From: Chara braunii
Taxonomy: Eukaryota > Streptophyta > Charophyceae > Charales > Characeae
Direction of reading: 5' to 3'
Assembly (NCBI GenBank): GCA_003427395.1
Contig: BFEA01000061.1
Coordinates: forward strand, 1,279,879-1,331,505
Length of the DNA: 51,627 nucleotides
Positions 23,706-33,164 of this stretch are shown piece by piece (the first letter of the stretch is position 1; each line of letters begins with the position of its first letter). The notes under the pieces were generated by a model. That model saw only the letters and a program-made list of their open reading frames with translations. It did no database searches and was not told where the DNA came from. Position numbers and translations under genes: made by a program.

Positions 23706-24122
23706 TTGGGAAAACTTTTATACCCCCCCCCGGGCCCACGTGACGAAACCTTTGTATTCATTTCCCCCCAAGCGGGGCAAAAAGTGCCGCAGGCCCAAAA
23801 ATGACTTCTCGTGTCCACTGACTTTTCATGTCCTTTTTGCACCCTGTCAAACACTTTCCCTCCATTTTTGCACATTGGCCATTACCGGCCCAGCCAGGGT
23901 GCAAAATGACATGAAAAGTCATTTTTTATTTTGACCACTTCTCTATTTATGTGTGTCATCCTTGCACAGGGGCCATACTACTAATCTTCTCTTTAGCACG
24001 GATGCCCCAAAGGACAATGACATGAAAAGTCATTTTTTTGTGGCCTGCAGCACTTTTGCCCCGTTTGGGGGCAAATGAAATGAATACGAAGATTTCCTCG
24101 TGGGGGGGGCCTTAGAACTCTT
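23706..24122. repeat. GGGAAAA foldback MITE disrupted by a U6 insertion
   Basis: The left arm (about 23708, GGGAAAACTTTTATACCCC, then AAACCTTTGTATTCATTTCC) and the right arm (TGAATACGAAGATTTCC, then CTTAGAACTCTTCCC) match the 11238-11534 copy. The flanks TTGCAGTTT (left) and TTACAGTTT (right) look like a 9-bp target duplication with one change. A U6 snRNA copy sits in the middle. Confidence 0.75.
23928..24015 (-). pseudogene. U6 snRNA retropseudogene
   Basis: On the minus strand it starts GTCCTTTGGGGCATCC, like the U6 5' end. It continues AGAGAAGATTAG and GGCCCCTGTGCAAGGATGAC, the highly conserved U6 ACAGAGA-adjacent and catalytic region, and ends AGAAGTGGTCAAAA. About 20 nt between the 5' stem and AGAGAAG are missing or replaced, so it is not functional. 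An A-rich tail (AATAAAAAAT) and a 22-23-bp direct repeat (AATGACATGAAAAGTCATTT at 23905 and 24016) frame it. This is the signature of LINE-mediated retroposition. Confidence 0.88.
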
Positions 24123-25012
24123 CCCTTACAGTTTAAGCTGTTTAACTAATTATGTGTCTGATGTGTACCTCTGAGGTCCTGAGGGTAGTTTGGCAGTGGC
24201 CTTAATAAAGGCCCTTAAAGTTTCCATAAACCCCGCAGTATGCCCTCTTTAAATTTGCCAGAAGAACCAGAGTTGGAAGTTCAACTTGGAAGGGGCTTCT
24301 GAGTCCTGCTGTTCAAACTTTAAAGCTCGTCAATTTCCCTCAGAGTTCCGTGTCCGCTGTGACGTTCGTTCCCGTTTCTTCTCTCCTGATGCCCTCAACA
24401 GGGTGTCAGCTGCGCAAATTGTCACTCCCCGAGAAACAGAGGATCAGGTCTAAGACTTTCAGTCTTTTGGAGATGATTAGGAATGATGATATGAGCATAC
24501 ACTCCTAATCACCCAGTTAGACTCTAATCTGTTGGTGGGGAGTATCACCTGCTGGGGGAGACTAGGTCCTGCGTCCCTTCAAACCACCAGTACTTGGCCC
24601 AGCTATCGATGTCAAGCCTCACAAAGCCCTGCTCGCCAAGTTTTGCCGAATCGCCACGGCGACCTGGACGTTTTTCTTTCCTTTTGGTTATCGCTTCCAG
24701 CCCTTGTGGTCCGGCGGTACCCCGAAGCTCGGAGGTTGCGGCACGTTAACGGGAAATGCCCGCACGTTAACGGGAAATGCCCGCAGCCGATGTATGGGCC
24801 AAGTACTGGTGGTTTAACAAAGTTACTGAAGCAGATTCCAAGCGGTACAGATTATTCTGAACACCAGGGGATTGACCCTGGTCCACCTCTTCAGCCATCT
24901 ACCGACTCTACAGACCGCCAGATGAAGCATAAAGCACTAGCAATTGCACCCCTTAAGAAATATGCTGAGGTCCCTGAGGGCCTGAGGATTGCTGTTCCCA
25001 CTTTGCTCACCG

Positions 25013-25013
<1 letters not shown>
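24123..25013. other. Anonymous with repeat remnants
   Basis: Includes a CCATCTATTGGTGGGGA-family copy (about 24530), inverted ends of the TTAA MITE family (24578-24605 and 24793-24815), and a 21-22-bp tandem pair GCACGTTAACGGGAAATGCC (24742-24783). No gene. Confidence 0.5.
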
Positions 25014-25071
<58 letters not shown>

Positions 25072-25081
25072 CGGGATATTT

Positions 25082-25116
<35 letters not shown>
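25014..25116. repeat. Poly(C) tracts
   Basis: Two C homopolymers of about 56 and 32 bases, separated by GCGGGATATTTT. Such lengths are rare and may be partly an assembly artefact. The poly-proline or poly-glycine frames through them are not genes. Confidence 0.9.
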
Positions 25117-25118
<2 letters not shown>

Positions 25119-26417
25119 CCGCCGAACCACTGTAATTCTACCAAAGCTAGCTCAGTGGGAGAAAACAGCTCTGGGAAAAATGCAGCATCTCTGAGGAAGT
25201 CTCCTGTCAGTGACTGAATGTTGAACCAATCATTGAACTCTGAAAATAGTCCCTTTTGACCGGCAGCTCAGAAGCATTTTCCGCGGGCCATATCACCTTT
25301 CTAATCCCCTTTTCATGTGATATCCCCTAGGCTAAGCCAGTCCTTTGCAAAGTTAATGATGTTTTTTTTTTTCTTCTGTTGTCTTGTTTTTGCGTGAGAG
25401 ACTTCATCTTGGTTTTAATAGTGGACCTCAACAAAATTCTTAATAATCTCAGAAGATTCGGCGCCTTCCATGTCCATGCGCCGTACGTCTTCCATAACAA
25501 GTACACATCTTTTGTGCCATACGACCCACACATTGTCAACTGCTTTTCTACCAAGTTGAACTTAGAAGACAAAAATAGTTCGTCTGAAAACTGGACAGTG
25601 AGAGATTACTAGGGTTCTTCCTTTCGCTGGCTGTCACAAACTCTGCACCACCATGATGCTGTTTGCTCAGATTACCGTTCCTTTTTCTTCCAATGCATCG
25701 GTTCAGCCATTCTTTCAATTGAAAGCGAAAATAATACAGAGTCTGACATGATGTCCTAAAGGACCTGGCTCAATATCCATTCTGGGGAGCATCAGTCTGG
25801 TTCCTATTCCATGGGCAACTGAGGAAGATAAGACATAGTACACCCACAGTGACCCACTCTTAAACCGCAAGTACATGGCCGCAGCCTTGCAGAATGTTTT
25901 TATCGCCACAAGCTGAACTCGAAGGGGCCGCGCGGAGTGGGGCACCGTTGAAAAAAAAAATCAGCGGCCTCCGAAGTGGTGCAGGTTTCGTGTTGACACC
26001 CGCAGGCCGATGCATGGTGTGCTCAGTCTGGTGGCTTAACACTTCCCCATGTTATGGCCAAGCCTTAGGGAACCCGGACAGCACTGATCACTTTGGAAGC
26101 CTTAGGATCCGAGGGTCGACTTTCAGCCTTTCAGGTACGTCCATGACTCCATGCTTCCGAAATCCCCCCAACAGCATCCCCCCTAGTACGCCGACTCGGA
26201 GGAGGTTTCAGGGCTAAGCCTTTCTGTTTAATTTGCAGGCCCTGGGCTTTACGATCTTCATTGGATAGGATATAAGTTAACATATGCAAAAAATAACTTG
26301 AAGCAAACAAACAAACAAACAAAAGTTACCATCTCCTGTGTCAATACTATGCCAACAGTACTGAACTGGAACTACCTTTGTTTTTCCTGTCTTACCTTGT
26401 TGAAAAAATGCCTCCAG
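25117..26417. other. Anonymous intronic or intergenic DNA
   Basis: No domain in any frame. The last 30 bases before 26417 are pyrimidine-rich, followed by CCTCCAG, and serve as the proposed splice acceptor. Confidence 0.5.
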
Positions 26418-26657
26418 GATCACAATGACCAGGTGCAACGCACCACCTCATCAGGACGAGATCCTCCTGGGCCAGGCTACCAAAACCAGAGATACCAAGT
26501 GGAAGCTGCAGGTGGAGATGAAAGATGGCGTGAGCGTCACGCTCCTCAGTACCTTGTAGGAATGGACGATCACCTGCGAAAACTGAAGGCAATGATCATG
26601 GGCTCCGGCGCAAGCAGGGTTGTTGGTGTCATCGGGAGCTGCACCAAGAGCAGATAA
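26418..26657 (+). CDS. NLR linker exon upstream of the NB-ARC
   Basis: In the same reading frame as the NB-ARC block, this part encodes a linker ending APQYLVGMDDHLRKLKAMIM and then SGASRVVGVIG. The pattern P-x-x-L/IVG-(L/M)(D/E)xx(V/L)xxLKxx(L/I) typically lies 15-25 residues before an NLR P-loop. A TAA at 26655-26657 then interrupts the frame, 63 bases before the block with the P-loop. A short intron between about 26619 and 26720 could remove it. A pyrimidine-rich stretch with CAAG at 26691-26694 is one candidate acceptor. If there is no intron, the stop disables the gene. The proposed start at 26418 rests on phase and acceptor quality only. Confidence 0.55.
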   Translation, partial: DHNDQVQRTTSSGRDPPGPGYQNQRYQVEAAGGDERWRERHAPQYLVGMDDHLRKLKAMIMGSGASRVVGVIGSCTKSR

Positions 26658-26720
26658 ACTAATGAATCTGGCAGACCTCTTGCTGCCCTTCAAGTTGGAG
26701 GAGAGGGAGGAACTTCAAGA

Positions 26721-29240
26721 TTGGTAGGTGTGGCGGGAATGGGAGGGATAGGGAAGACCACCCTCGCAAAACTCGTCAACAACGACACGGAAATTCGGGA
26801 GCACTTTACTGATGGTGTGTTTTGGGAGGTAGTTGGATTTGACAGACACCGAGCTAACCCTTCTGCACTAGATGTGATGAAGAGTCTTCACCAAACTCTC
26901 CACAAAGCCTTTAAGTCTTCCAAATCACGGCCAGAAGATTTCAATCCCCTCGATGTGGATGATGGAATTGGAAAACTTAAAAAGGCGCTGCAAGGGAAGT
27001 GTGTGCTGCTGATAATTGACGACGTTTGGAAGATCGATAGCATTGACTGGATTCATGACGTGATTTCCGATACCGGACGGGTGCTCATCACAACAAGGAA
27101 CGAACAGGTTCTTTCGAGGCCAGGTGTCGGAGTTCACAGACTGGGATTGCTAGACGACGACTCGGCACAAGAGCTGTTCCGCTGGTATGCTTTTTGCCGT
27201 TTTCGGGCCACCGGGCATAGGGTCCCACCCAATTTAGAACCTCTTGTGGTGGAAGTCTGCCACGAGTGCAAGGGACTTCCTCTCGCTCTGAAGGTCATTG
27301 GGTCCTCCATGTCCGGAATTTTCGACAGGGAAGAGTGGCGCCGAGTTTTGCACAAATTGAGGACTGCCACGCCCTTGGATACCCCGGCCTTTAAGGAGTC
27401 TTTGATGGCCGTTTTAACCGCAAGCTTTACCGACCTCTCTCCTGTATTGCAGAACATGTTCCTAGACTTGGCCACGTACCCAGAAGACTGTGAAATTCCA
27501 GTTGCCCCATTCCTAGAGATGTGGGCCACTGATGCAGGTATTGAAGACACAAAAGAGGCAGAGTGGTTGCTGAAGCAACTTGAGCTCCGCTCGCTGATCA
27601 CACGCGACCGACCAAGTTTCAGTGAGGCCATACCTGCACCGAAATTTCCATTTCCTGGTACATGTGGGTCCTGTAGCGTTCACGATGTACTTCGAGATAT
27701 GGCACTGCAGATTATCAGGGATGGTTGTGGCATGCTACAGAGGAAGCGGCTGTATATCTCACCCTTGGAGCTCCAGCAACTACCTAACTTTTCTCAAGGA
27801 CACGCACGAGTTGAGGCGAAGGTGATATCCTTCCTCAAACCGAAAATGAGGAGGGACATCTCACATCTGCAGGACAAGGGTCACGACGACTCCGAAATCC
27901 AAATTGTGGAAAGGTTATTTGCAGGCTGTGAAACCCCAAATGTTGAAATGGTCTTTATAGGCGCTGCTAACCAGTTCAGTGCGTACTGTAACTCCTCCAT
28001 GACACTTGCGAACACTAGAAGACATACTACGGTGGACACTAGAAGACATAGTACGAGTAGGCCCACAATAAACCGGATTCTCGGGGCACTCTGCCGGCCT
28101 TCGTCCACCCTAAGAGTTTTGTGGTTACCTGACTGTGGCTTTGAATGCCTTCCAGATGCCATCTCCTGCCTGAAAGGCCTTCGGTACCTCGGACTCCCAG
28201 GTTGTGCTGATCTCAAATCACTCCCTGATTCCCTTGGCGAGCTGGAAAGTTTGCAGGCGCTGGACTTGTCGGGATGTGGGTCCCTTCGGCAGGTGCCACC
28301 ATCGATCGGGAACTTGAAGCACCTAAAGAGTGTGTCGTTCATTGCCGAAGAGAGTGCTTTGCCGATCGTGACCTCGGAGGACAGAACCTCCTCTGATATT
28401 CATTTTGTGAACCTGATGTTCGATCTGCCGTGTCTCGAAACCCTTCGCTTGCAAGCTCTGGACAAAGAGTGGGACCATCTCCGATTGGCACCTCTCGCTA
28501 ACCATTGCGAATCACTCAGGGAACTGGTACTTGACATAAGTCCCAGTTTGCCGGACCAAGCGGTTAGCCAAATTGGTTACTGTGCAAATCTTAAGGCGCT
28601 CGATATCGTACTTAAGTCCTCAAGTTCTCTGCTGCCACTCACGTTCTCACAGCTTACCTCTCTCAGTAGCTTGCGAATAAGCAGCTCGAAAATAACATCG
28701 CTAAACAATATCAACTTTGGAGTCTTCGATTCACTGGAGCGTTTGGCGTTCGCTTGTTGCGATTTCCTAGAGGACGGGATTGGATCTATTGCACTTTGCA
28801 CAAACCAACCCGCCCTTCACTTCTCTTGCCTCAGATTGACTGGTCTGCACCACTTCAGATTCGATCAGTTACGTTCACTGCTCACACTGGATTTGCTAGA
28901 AATAAAAGGACTAACATCTCTGCCTCAGTTCCTACCCACCTGCGAATCGCTGACGGATTTGAGTATCGCTCGATGTCAGACTCTGTCTCAGATTGCCGGG
29001 CTCGGCGAGGGCTCTTTCCCAAACTTGAAAAGGTTAAGGTTACATGGTCTTCCTGTGGAGGTGGTGCCCGCTGGTCTTGCCTGTAAGACTTCTTTGGAGG
29101 TCCTCGAGTTGAGTTACCTGCAGAATGTAAGAGAACTACCCGAGTTCGACAGCCAGAGGATGAGAAGTCTGATCACTCTTGTTGTGGTTAAATGCAAACA
29201 CCTCAGCAGAGAGAGTCTAGTACAATCTCTGCTAGTCTGA
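26721..29240 (+). CDS. NB-ARC-LRR immune receptor, RNL (ADR1/NRG1-like) type
   Basis: A continuous 839-codon block, which I read as an exon rather than a complete gene because the first codon is TTG and lies inside the domain. Residues: P-loop GMGGIGKTT 6-14; kinase-2 VLLIIDDVW 95-103; RNBS-B GRVLITTRN 119-127; GLPLAL 185-190; FLDLATYPEDCEIP 247-260; VHD 320-322 (MHD position) in SVHDVLRDMAL; LRRs from about 460 to the end. FLDL.(S/T)(F/Y)PED and (Q/V)HDVLRDLA are hallmarks I associate with RNLs, which act as helper receptors in angiosperms, binding ADP/ATP and forming membrane pores. Together with the RPW8-like exon upstream, the RNL assignment is good. A 2-fold repeat TRRHTTVDTRRHST lies before the LRRs. 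The C-terminus ends within a tandem duplication. Confidence 0.88.
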   Translation: MVGVAGMGGIGKTTLAKLVNNDTEIREHFTDGVFWEVVGFDRHRANPSALDVMKSLHQTLHKAFKSSKSRPEDFNPLDVDDGIGKLKKALQGKCVLLIIDDVWKIDSIDWIHDVISDTGRVLITTRNEQVLSRPGVGVHRLGLLDDDSAQELFRWYAFCRFRATGHRVPPNLEPLVVEVCHECKGLPLALKVIGSSMSGIFDREEWRRVLHKLRTATPLDTPAFKESLMAVLTASFTDLSPVLQNMFLDLATYPEDCEIPVAPFLEMWATDAGIEDTKEAEWLLKQLELRSLITRDRPSFSEAIPAPKFPFPGTCGSCSVHDVLRDMALQIIRDGCGMLQRKRLYISPLELQQLPNFSQGHARVEAKVISFLKPKMRRDISHLQDKGHDDSEIQIVERLFAGCETPNVEMVFIGAANQFSAYCNSSMTLANTRRHTTVDTRRHSTSRPTINRILGALCRPSSTLRVLWLPDCGFECLPDAISCLKGLRYLGLPGCADLKSLPDSLGELESLQALDLSGCGSLRQVPPSIGNLKHLKSVSFIAEESALPIVTSEDRTSSDIHFVNLMFDLPCLETLRLQALDKEWDHLRLAPLANHCESLRELVLDISPSLPDQAVSQIGYCANLKALDIVLKSSSSLLPLTFSQLTSLSSLRISSSKITSLNNINFGVFDSLERLAFACCDFLEDGIGSIALCTNQPALHFSCLRLTGLHHFRFDQLRSLLTLDLLEIKGLTSLPQFLPTCESLTDLSIARCQTLSQIAGLGEGSFPNLKRLRLHGLPVEVVPAGLACKTSLEVLELSYLQNVRELPEFDSQRMRSLITLVVVKCKHLSRESLVQSLLV

Positions 29241-29305
29241 ACACTCTTGTTGTGTTTCAATGCAAAAACACCTCAGCAGACAGACTCTAGTACAATCTCC
29301 TCACT
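29173..29305 (+). repeat. Tandem duplication of about 66 bp over the NLR stop codon
   Basis: ACTCTTGTTGTGGTTAAATG followed by CACCTCAGCAGA and TCTAGTACAATCTC (29173-29236) recurs as ACTCTTGTTGTGTTTCAATG with CACCTCAGCAGA and TCTAGTACAATCTC (29241-29305). The stop lies at the junction. The second unit still translates as a similar LRR-like segment (TLVVFQCK). Confidence 0.85.
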
Positions 29306-29425
29306 CTTGCCCGTCTCTAACTTCGGATAGGATTAACTTGGGAACCCAGGTTTGAAGTACCGTTCGGCGTTCGCGGTTTGCAGCTCTTCGGTTTGACAAC
29401 ACAGTTATGATACATATAGTTATTA

Positions 29426-29582
29426 TTAAACGACCAGTACTTCCTAGAGTCGTGCCCGTTAACGCACCACAATTTTAGGAGACATACGGGCTACTACAGG
29501 AGCTCCCGAATTCATCCGACTAGAAACATTTCTATTCTATTTTTTCCGCGGCCGATAGCTGGGCCAAGTACTGGTGGTTTAA
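29426..29582. repeat. MITE flanked by TTAA
   Basis: TTAA then ACGACCAGTACTTCC at the left, and AAGTACTGGTGGT then TTAA at the right, with GGCCGATAGCTGGGCC inside. Same family as 19215-19373. Confidence 0.8.
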
Positions 29583-31860
29583 GCCTTGAAGTTTGCTAGC
29601 TCAACAACACCAACTCTGTTGTACTTTTGGTAATTATTGCTTTTTTCTCGAAATAACTACAGCCGCCTGCTCATCCTTTCAGAGTAACTGTTAAGGTGAA
29701 CAACTAAAAGTCATTTTTTGCAGTTCTGTAGCGGCCTGAGTTTTAAATCCAGAGGCGGATTTCAGATACACTTTCACTTCTGCTACTGTAACAGGCAAGT
29801 CAGCTCCCTCCTGGGCCGGGCCCAGGGTACCCCGCGCAGACCCTCCAGAATCTCATAGTTCTTTTGTGAACCTGCCATCTGAGGCTCAATCTGGTGTAAC
29901 AGTCGCAGTGCTTCGACTGGCTTTTTCCGAATAATATCTTGACGTCACCACTGACAAGTCAAAGGGAAAATACGTAATGTTGGGGAACAGCAAACTCCAG
30001 TGATGTTAAACAGATCTGGTCGGGGCCCGGGGGCCATGTCCCACTTCTCGAGGTTTTGTTCTGGTTTCGAGTATACATGGCTCCCTGCCATCCGATCTGA
30101 AAATCTCACGGTCCTACCGGTAGTTTGACCACTTTGGAAATACGGGAAACGTAAACTAGACCCCCTGGGCCACTAGTTGGACACGGCCCGGGGACTCCCC
30201 AGGCATCACTGCAATCGCGACCGCATGGCGACGTGGAGCATTGCAGTTCATTTCCAGTCCCTTTGTTTTCTACTCTTACTTGGATTTACTTTGGGGCAGT
30301 CTTTGGCAGATACTCTGACTCTCTGAGCAGAGTCAGCAGACCATGACAGCTGCAGCCTCAGCAGGGAAAATTTAATGTGTTCAAGCCTTCAAGGAAATAA
30401 AATGCGCTGTTTGTCATTTGTCTTACAAGGTCACCGTGTAAACACACTGGGGTGGTAGTTTCCCAAAATGAAATTCAGTGTAATATCTTCTGATGACAAG
30501 TACAGCCTGAGCTGGATGAATCTGTCAGTGACTGCAAACAAGTCCAGAGCTTAGTAGATAAAGTCCTCGAGTGAGAATTATGGCTGTAGCCTGTAGTGGA
30601 CGTGATAAAAAGTTTATAAGGAAAAGATGAAGATGAAAAAGGTGGGAGAATGTCGTTGAATTTGATTGCTTCTCCAGAGACCAAGATATTGTACTGTGGC
30701 TTTTTCTTCCAGAGGAGTCTCTTTATTTATCCCAGAAACAGAAAAGCGCTACTACCGGTAGTAGCGTCTGTAGGAGTAGTAATTGCGTTCTGACTCCTGA
30801 GTCACTGCGGCGTTTTCTCAAGCTCACTCAACATTTTTGGGAAGAAAGTGATTACTGTGCGTGGCTGAGGATGACAAGAGCACACATATGTGGGGATGAA
30901 ATCCCACAGTGGTAGTGAAATTCTGATGTAGAATTTTGCAACGCTTTGCTGTAATGAAAAACTGGAAGGATACAGAGAGAGAAGATTGGCCTGGCGGCAC
31001 CAAGAGGGGGCACAGCGCTACTGGGAGCGCTGCGCCCCATATCGACATCGCGTTTTCACGGCGAGAGCTGGTACCTTCCGGAGGTTGGTGCACTGCGGTA
31101 CACGGCGATACTTGGATGGTAGCTGCGTGGGATGAGGGTGGTTGTGCCTTCAAGTTGGCGACGGTGGTACGTTTCTACCTTCTCTACCGTTGCGTGACGA
31201 GAGGGACGTGTGATGAGACAGGGAGGAGTGGGGTTGGTGCTGCTTTCGTTTCCCTAGGAGTATTGCCCTTAGGTTTGCTCTTGGTGAAGATTCTAACGGC
31301 GGGCTACGAGAGATGGCAGATCGAGTAGACTTCTGACGCCATGGATGTTCTTTCTCCCTCCAGACTTCCAGCGAGGGGTCGTCGACGGGCTCGGCGATTT
31401 GGGCTCGCTACGTGGCTGTGTTGTGGTAAGTATTGGCCACGGTCCGACAATCTTCATCGTTCAGCTTTCTGGTTAGATGTGATGCAGACCACGAGCAGTT
31501 GAGATGCTTCTGAAGCCGATGAAGGAGGAGGTGGAGGTTGGGAGAGAGAGAGAACATGACATGTGCAAGGGGGGGGAATTAGGGTTGGTAAGGAATTATG
31601 TAGATTGTCCGCTGTTTTTCCTAAGTGACAAGACTGATGGTTGAGGTGCTAATTTCCTTCTGATTACAAGCCTATAAAATCCCTACTAAGTGCTTATTTT
31701 TCTGTCGTAAAACATGATCTGGATTTTTTTGACGATGATGCATTCTGATGCTGGCTTGACCGGGAAATTTTTTCAGACGTTGTTTTTCAATGATTTTGTT
31801 TTTTATGATTGTGCTCTGTTTAAAGTCTGATTCATGAGATCTTAGGTGTTTTCTGGAGTA
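29583..31860. other. Intergenic; no gene recognised
   Basis: Short open frames (for example 30936-31328 plus, 130 codons) show no domain. No convincing promoters, RNAs or repeats beyond scattered short motifs. Confidence 0.5.
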
Positions 31861-32010
31861 ATTGATCCCTAATATAAAATTCGTTTTTTCTGATTCTGAG
31901 CAAGATCCCTAATCTAAAATTCGTATTTTCTGAGCAGCATTTCTCATCTTAAATTCGTATTTTTTCTGAGCAAGATTCCTAATCTGAAATTCGTAATCAG
32001 AGTTTTTGCT
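31861..32010. repeat. Imperfect tandem repeat, about 40-bp units
   Basis: CCCTAATCTAAAATTCGTAT with TTTCTGAGCA is repeated about four times with small changes. The AT-rich surroundings (31600-32230) look like a non-coding leader or intron. Confidence 0.7.
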
Positions 32011-33164
32011 CTGACCCCAATGAATGATTACTCAATTTTGAATTACAAAGGGTTACAATTTGATTTTCTCAAAGTGAAATTGATGTCCTACGTTTATCCA
32101 TCTTTGATCTAATTCGAAATCTGACGTAGTTTTCCATATTTGTGAGTATAAGTTTAGGCTTTTTCTGAATTCGCTATTTGATGTCACTTATTTGAAGGAT
32201 TTTGGATTTTCAAAAAACTGGTTACAATCGAGTCTCAAGATGTGATATTGTAGGATTTGGGCTCATAGGTGCTGATTATAATACCTCCTTCAGGGTTGGA
32301 GCCCCTCCCTGCGAGGGTTATACAAGGTGGGAGGTGTGATCCTTGAGAGGGTAGGGGCGGTATTGTGGGTTTTGTTCTCCTTTGGGCCGGACTGATCTGG
32401 GTCGGATCAACCATGGCTGTTGGGAGGGAGGACAAAGGACCGTGCTGTTTTTCAGCAAGATAAGAGGTCGAGAGGTGTTTCACTTGGAGGGGGTGGGACA
32501 TGAGGGAAGGGGGATGTTCAGTTTTGCGGGGGCATGCTCTAGGGGGTATTGCATGCTGTTGTGGGAGCAAGAGTGAATTAGGGGGTTGTTATGAACTAGG
32601 GCTGGGAGGTGGGGGGCGCCTTCCAACAGAGGCAGCGAAAGGACAAGAGATCGTTTTTCGGGGGGGGAGGAGTAAGCCGCTCGGTTTCTTGCGAGTTTTC
32701 TTATATCCAGCTAAGATGTGAATAGGCGCAGAAATTTCCATCGGGAAAGAAACACTAGTTCCCTCCCGTCCTCTCTCTCCCTGTGGGAATAATAGGTGTT
32801 GACTACCCTTTTAGGTTATGACTCCTGCGTGTGTATCTGTGCTCTTTTAATTCTTTTTTATTTTTGAGGTTTCAACTGGAAAAATCGTCATAATTTTGGT
32901 GCTGGTTGCAGTGGATTGTGCTTGCGGTGATGGTTGAAGACAATGTGCTATGCGGCAAAGGGGCTAGCCAGTAGGGCGAAAATAGGGGACAACAGCGGTG
33001 GAGATGGTGGCTCTACCACAATAAGTTTTGTCGCAGTAAAGTTGAGAAGGTTTGTGTTGGATGTTTGCAGCCAACGCTTGAAAGAGTGGATGATTGGAAC
33101 TACATCCATGGCGGCGATTGATGGATTGTCTGGTATTTGTTGATCCCAGTGGTTTCCAAATGGA
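32011..33164. other. Anonymous, G-rich in part; no gene
   Basis: The G-rich plus strand between 32300 and 32660 gives long open frames without domains. Nothing else supported. Confidence 0.45.

Larger units (their letters stand above)
17492..26417 (+). other. Proposed 8.9-kb intron packed with mobile-element debris
   Basis: Bounded by a GTAAGT donor (17492) and a TGCCTCCAG acceptor (AG at 26416-26417) preceded by a pyrimidine-rich stretch. Both sites are in phase 0. It contains a LINE fragment, SINEs, MITEs, a telomere-repeat foldback, a U6 pseudogene, a poly(C) tract and a 20-N gap. If the two coding parts are instead separate genes, this is intergenic DNA. cDNA would decide. Confidence 0.5.

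Noticed and set aside
24532-25194. 220-codon frame with polyproline stretch
   Set aside because: Created by poly(C) tracts and repeat remnants. No recognisable domain.
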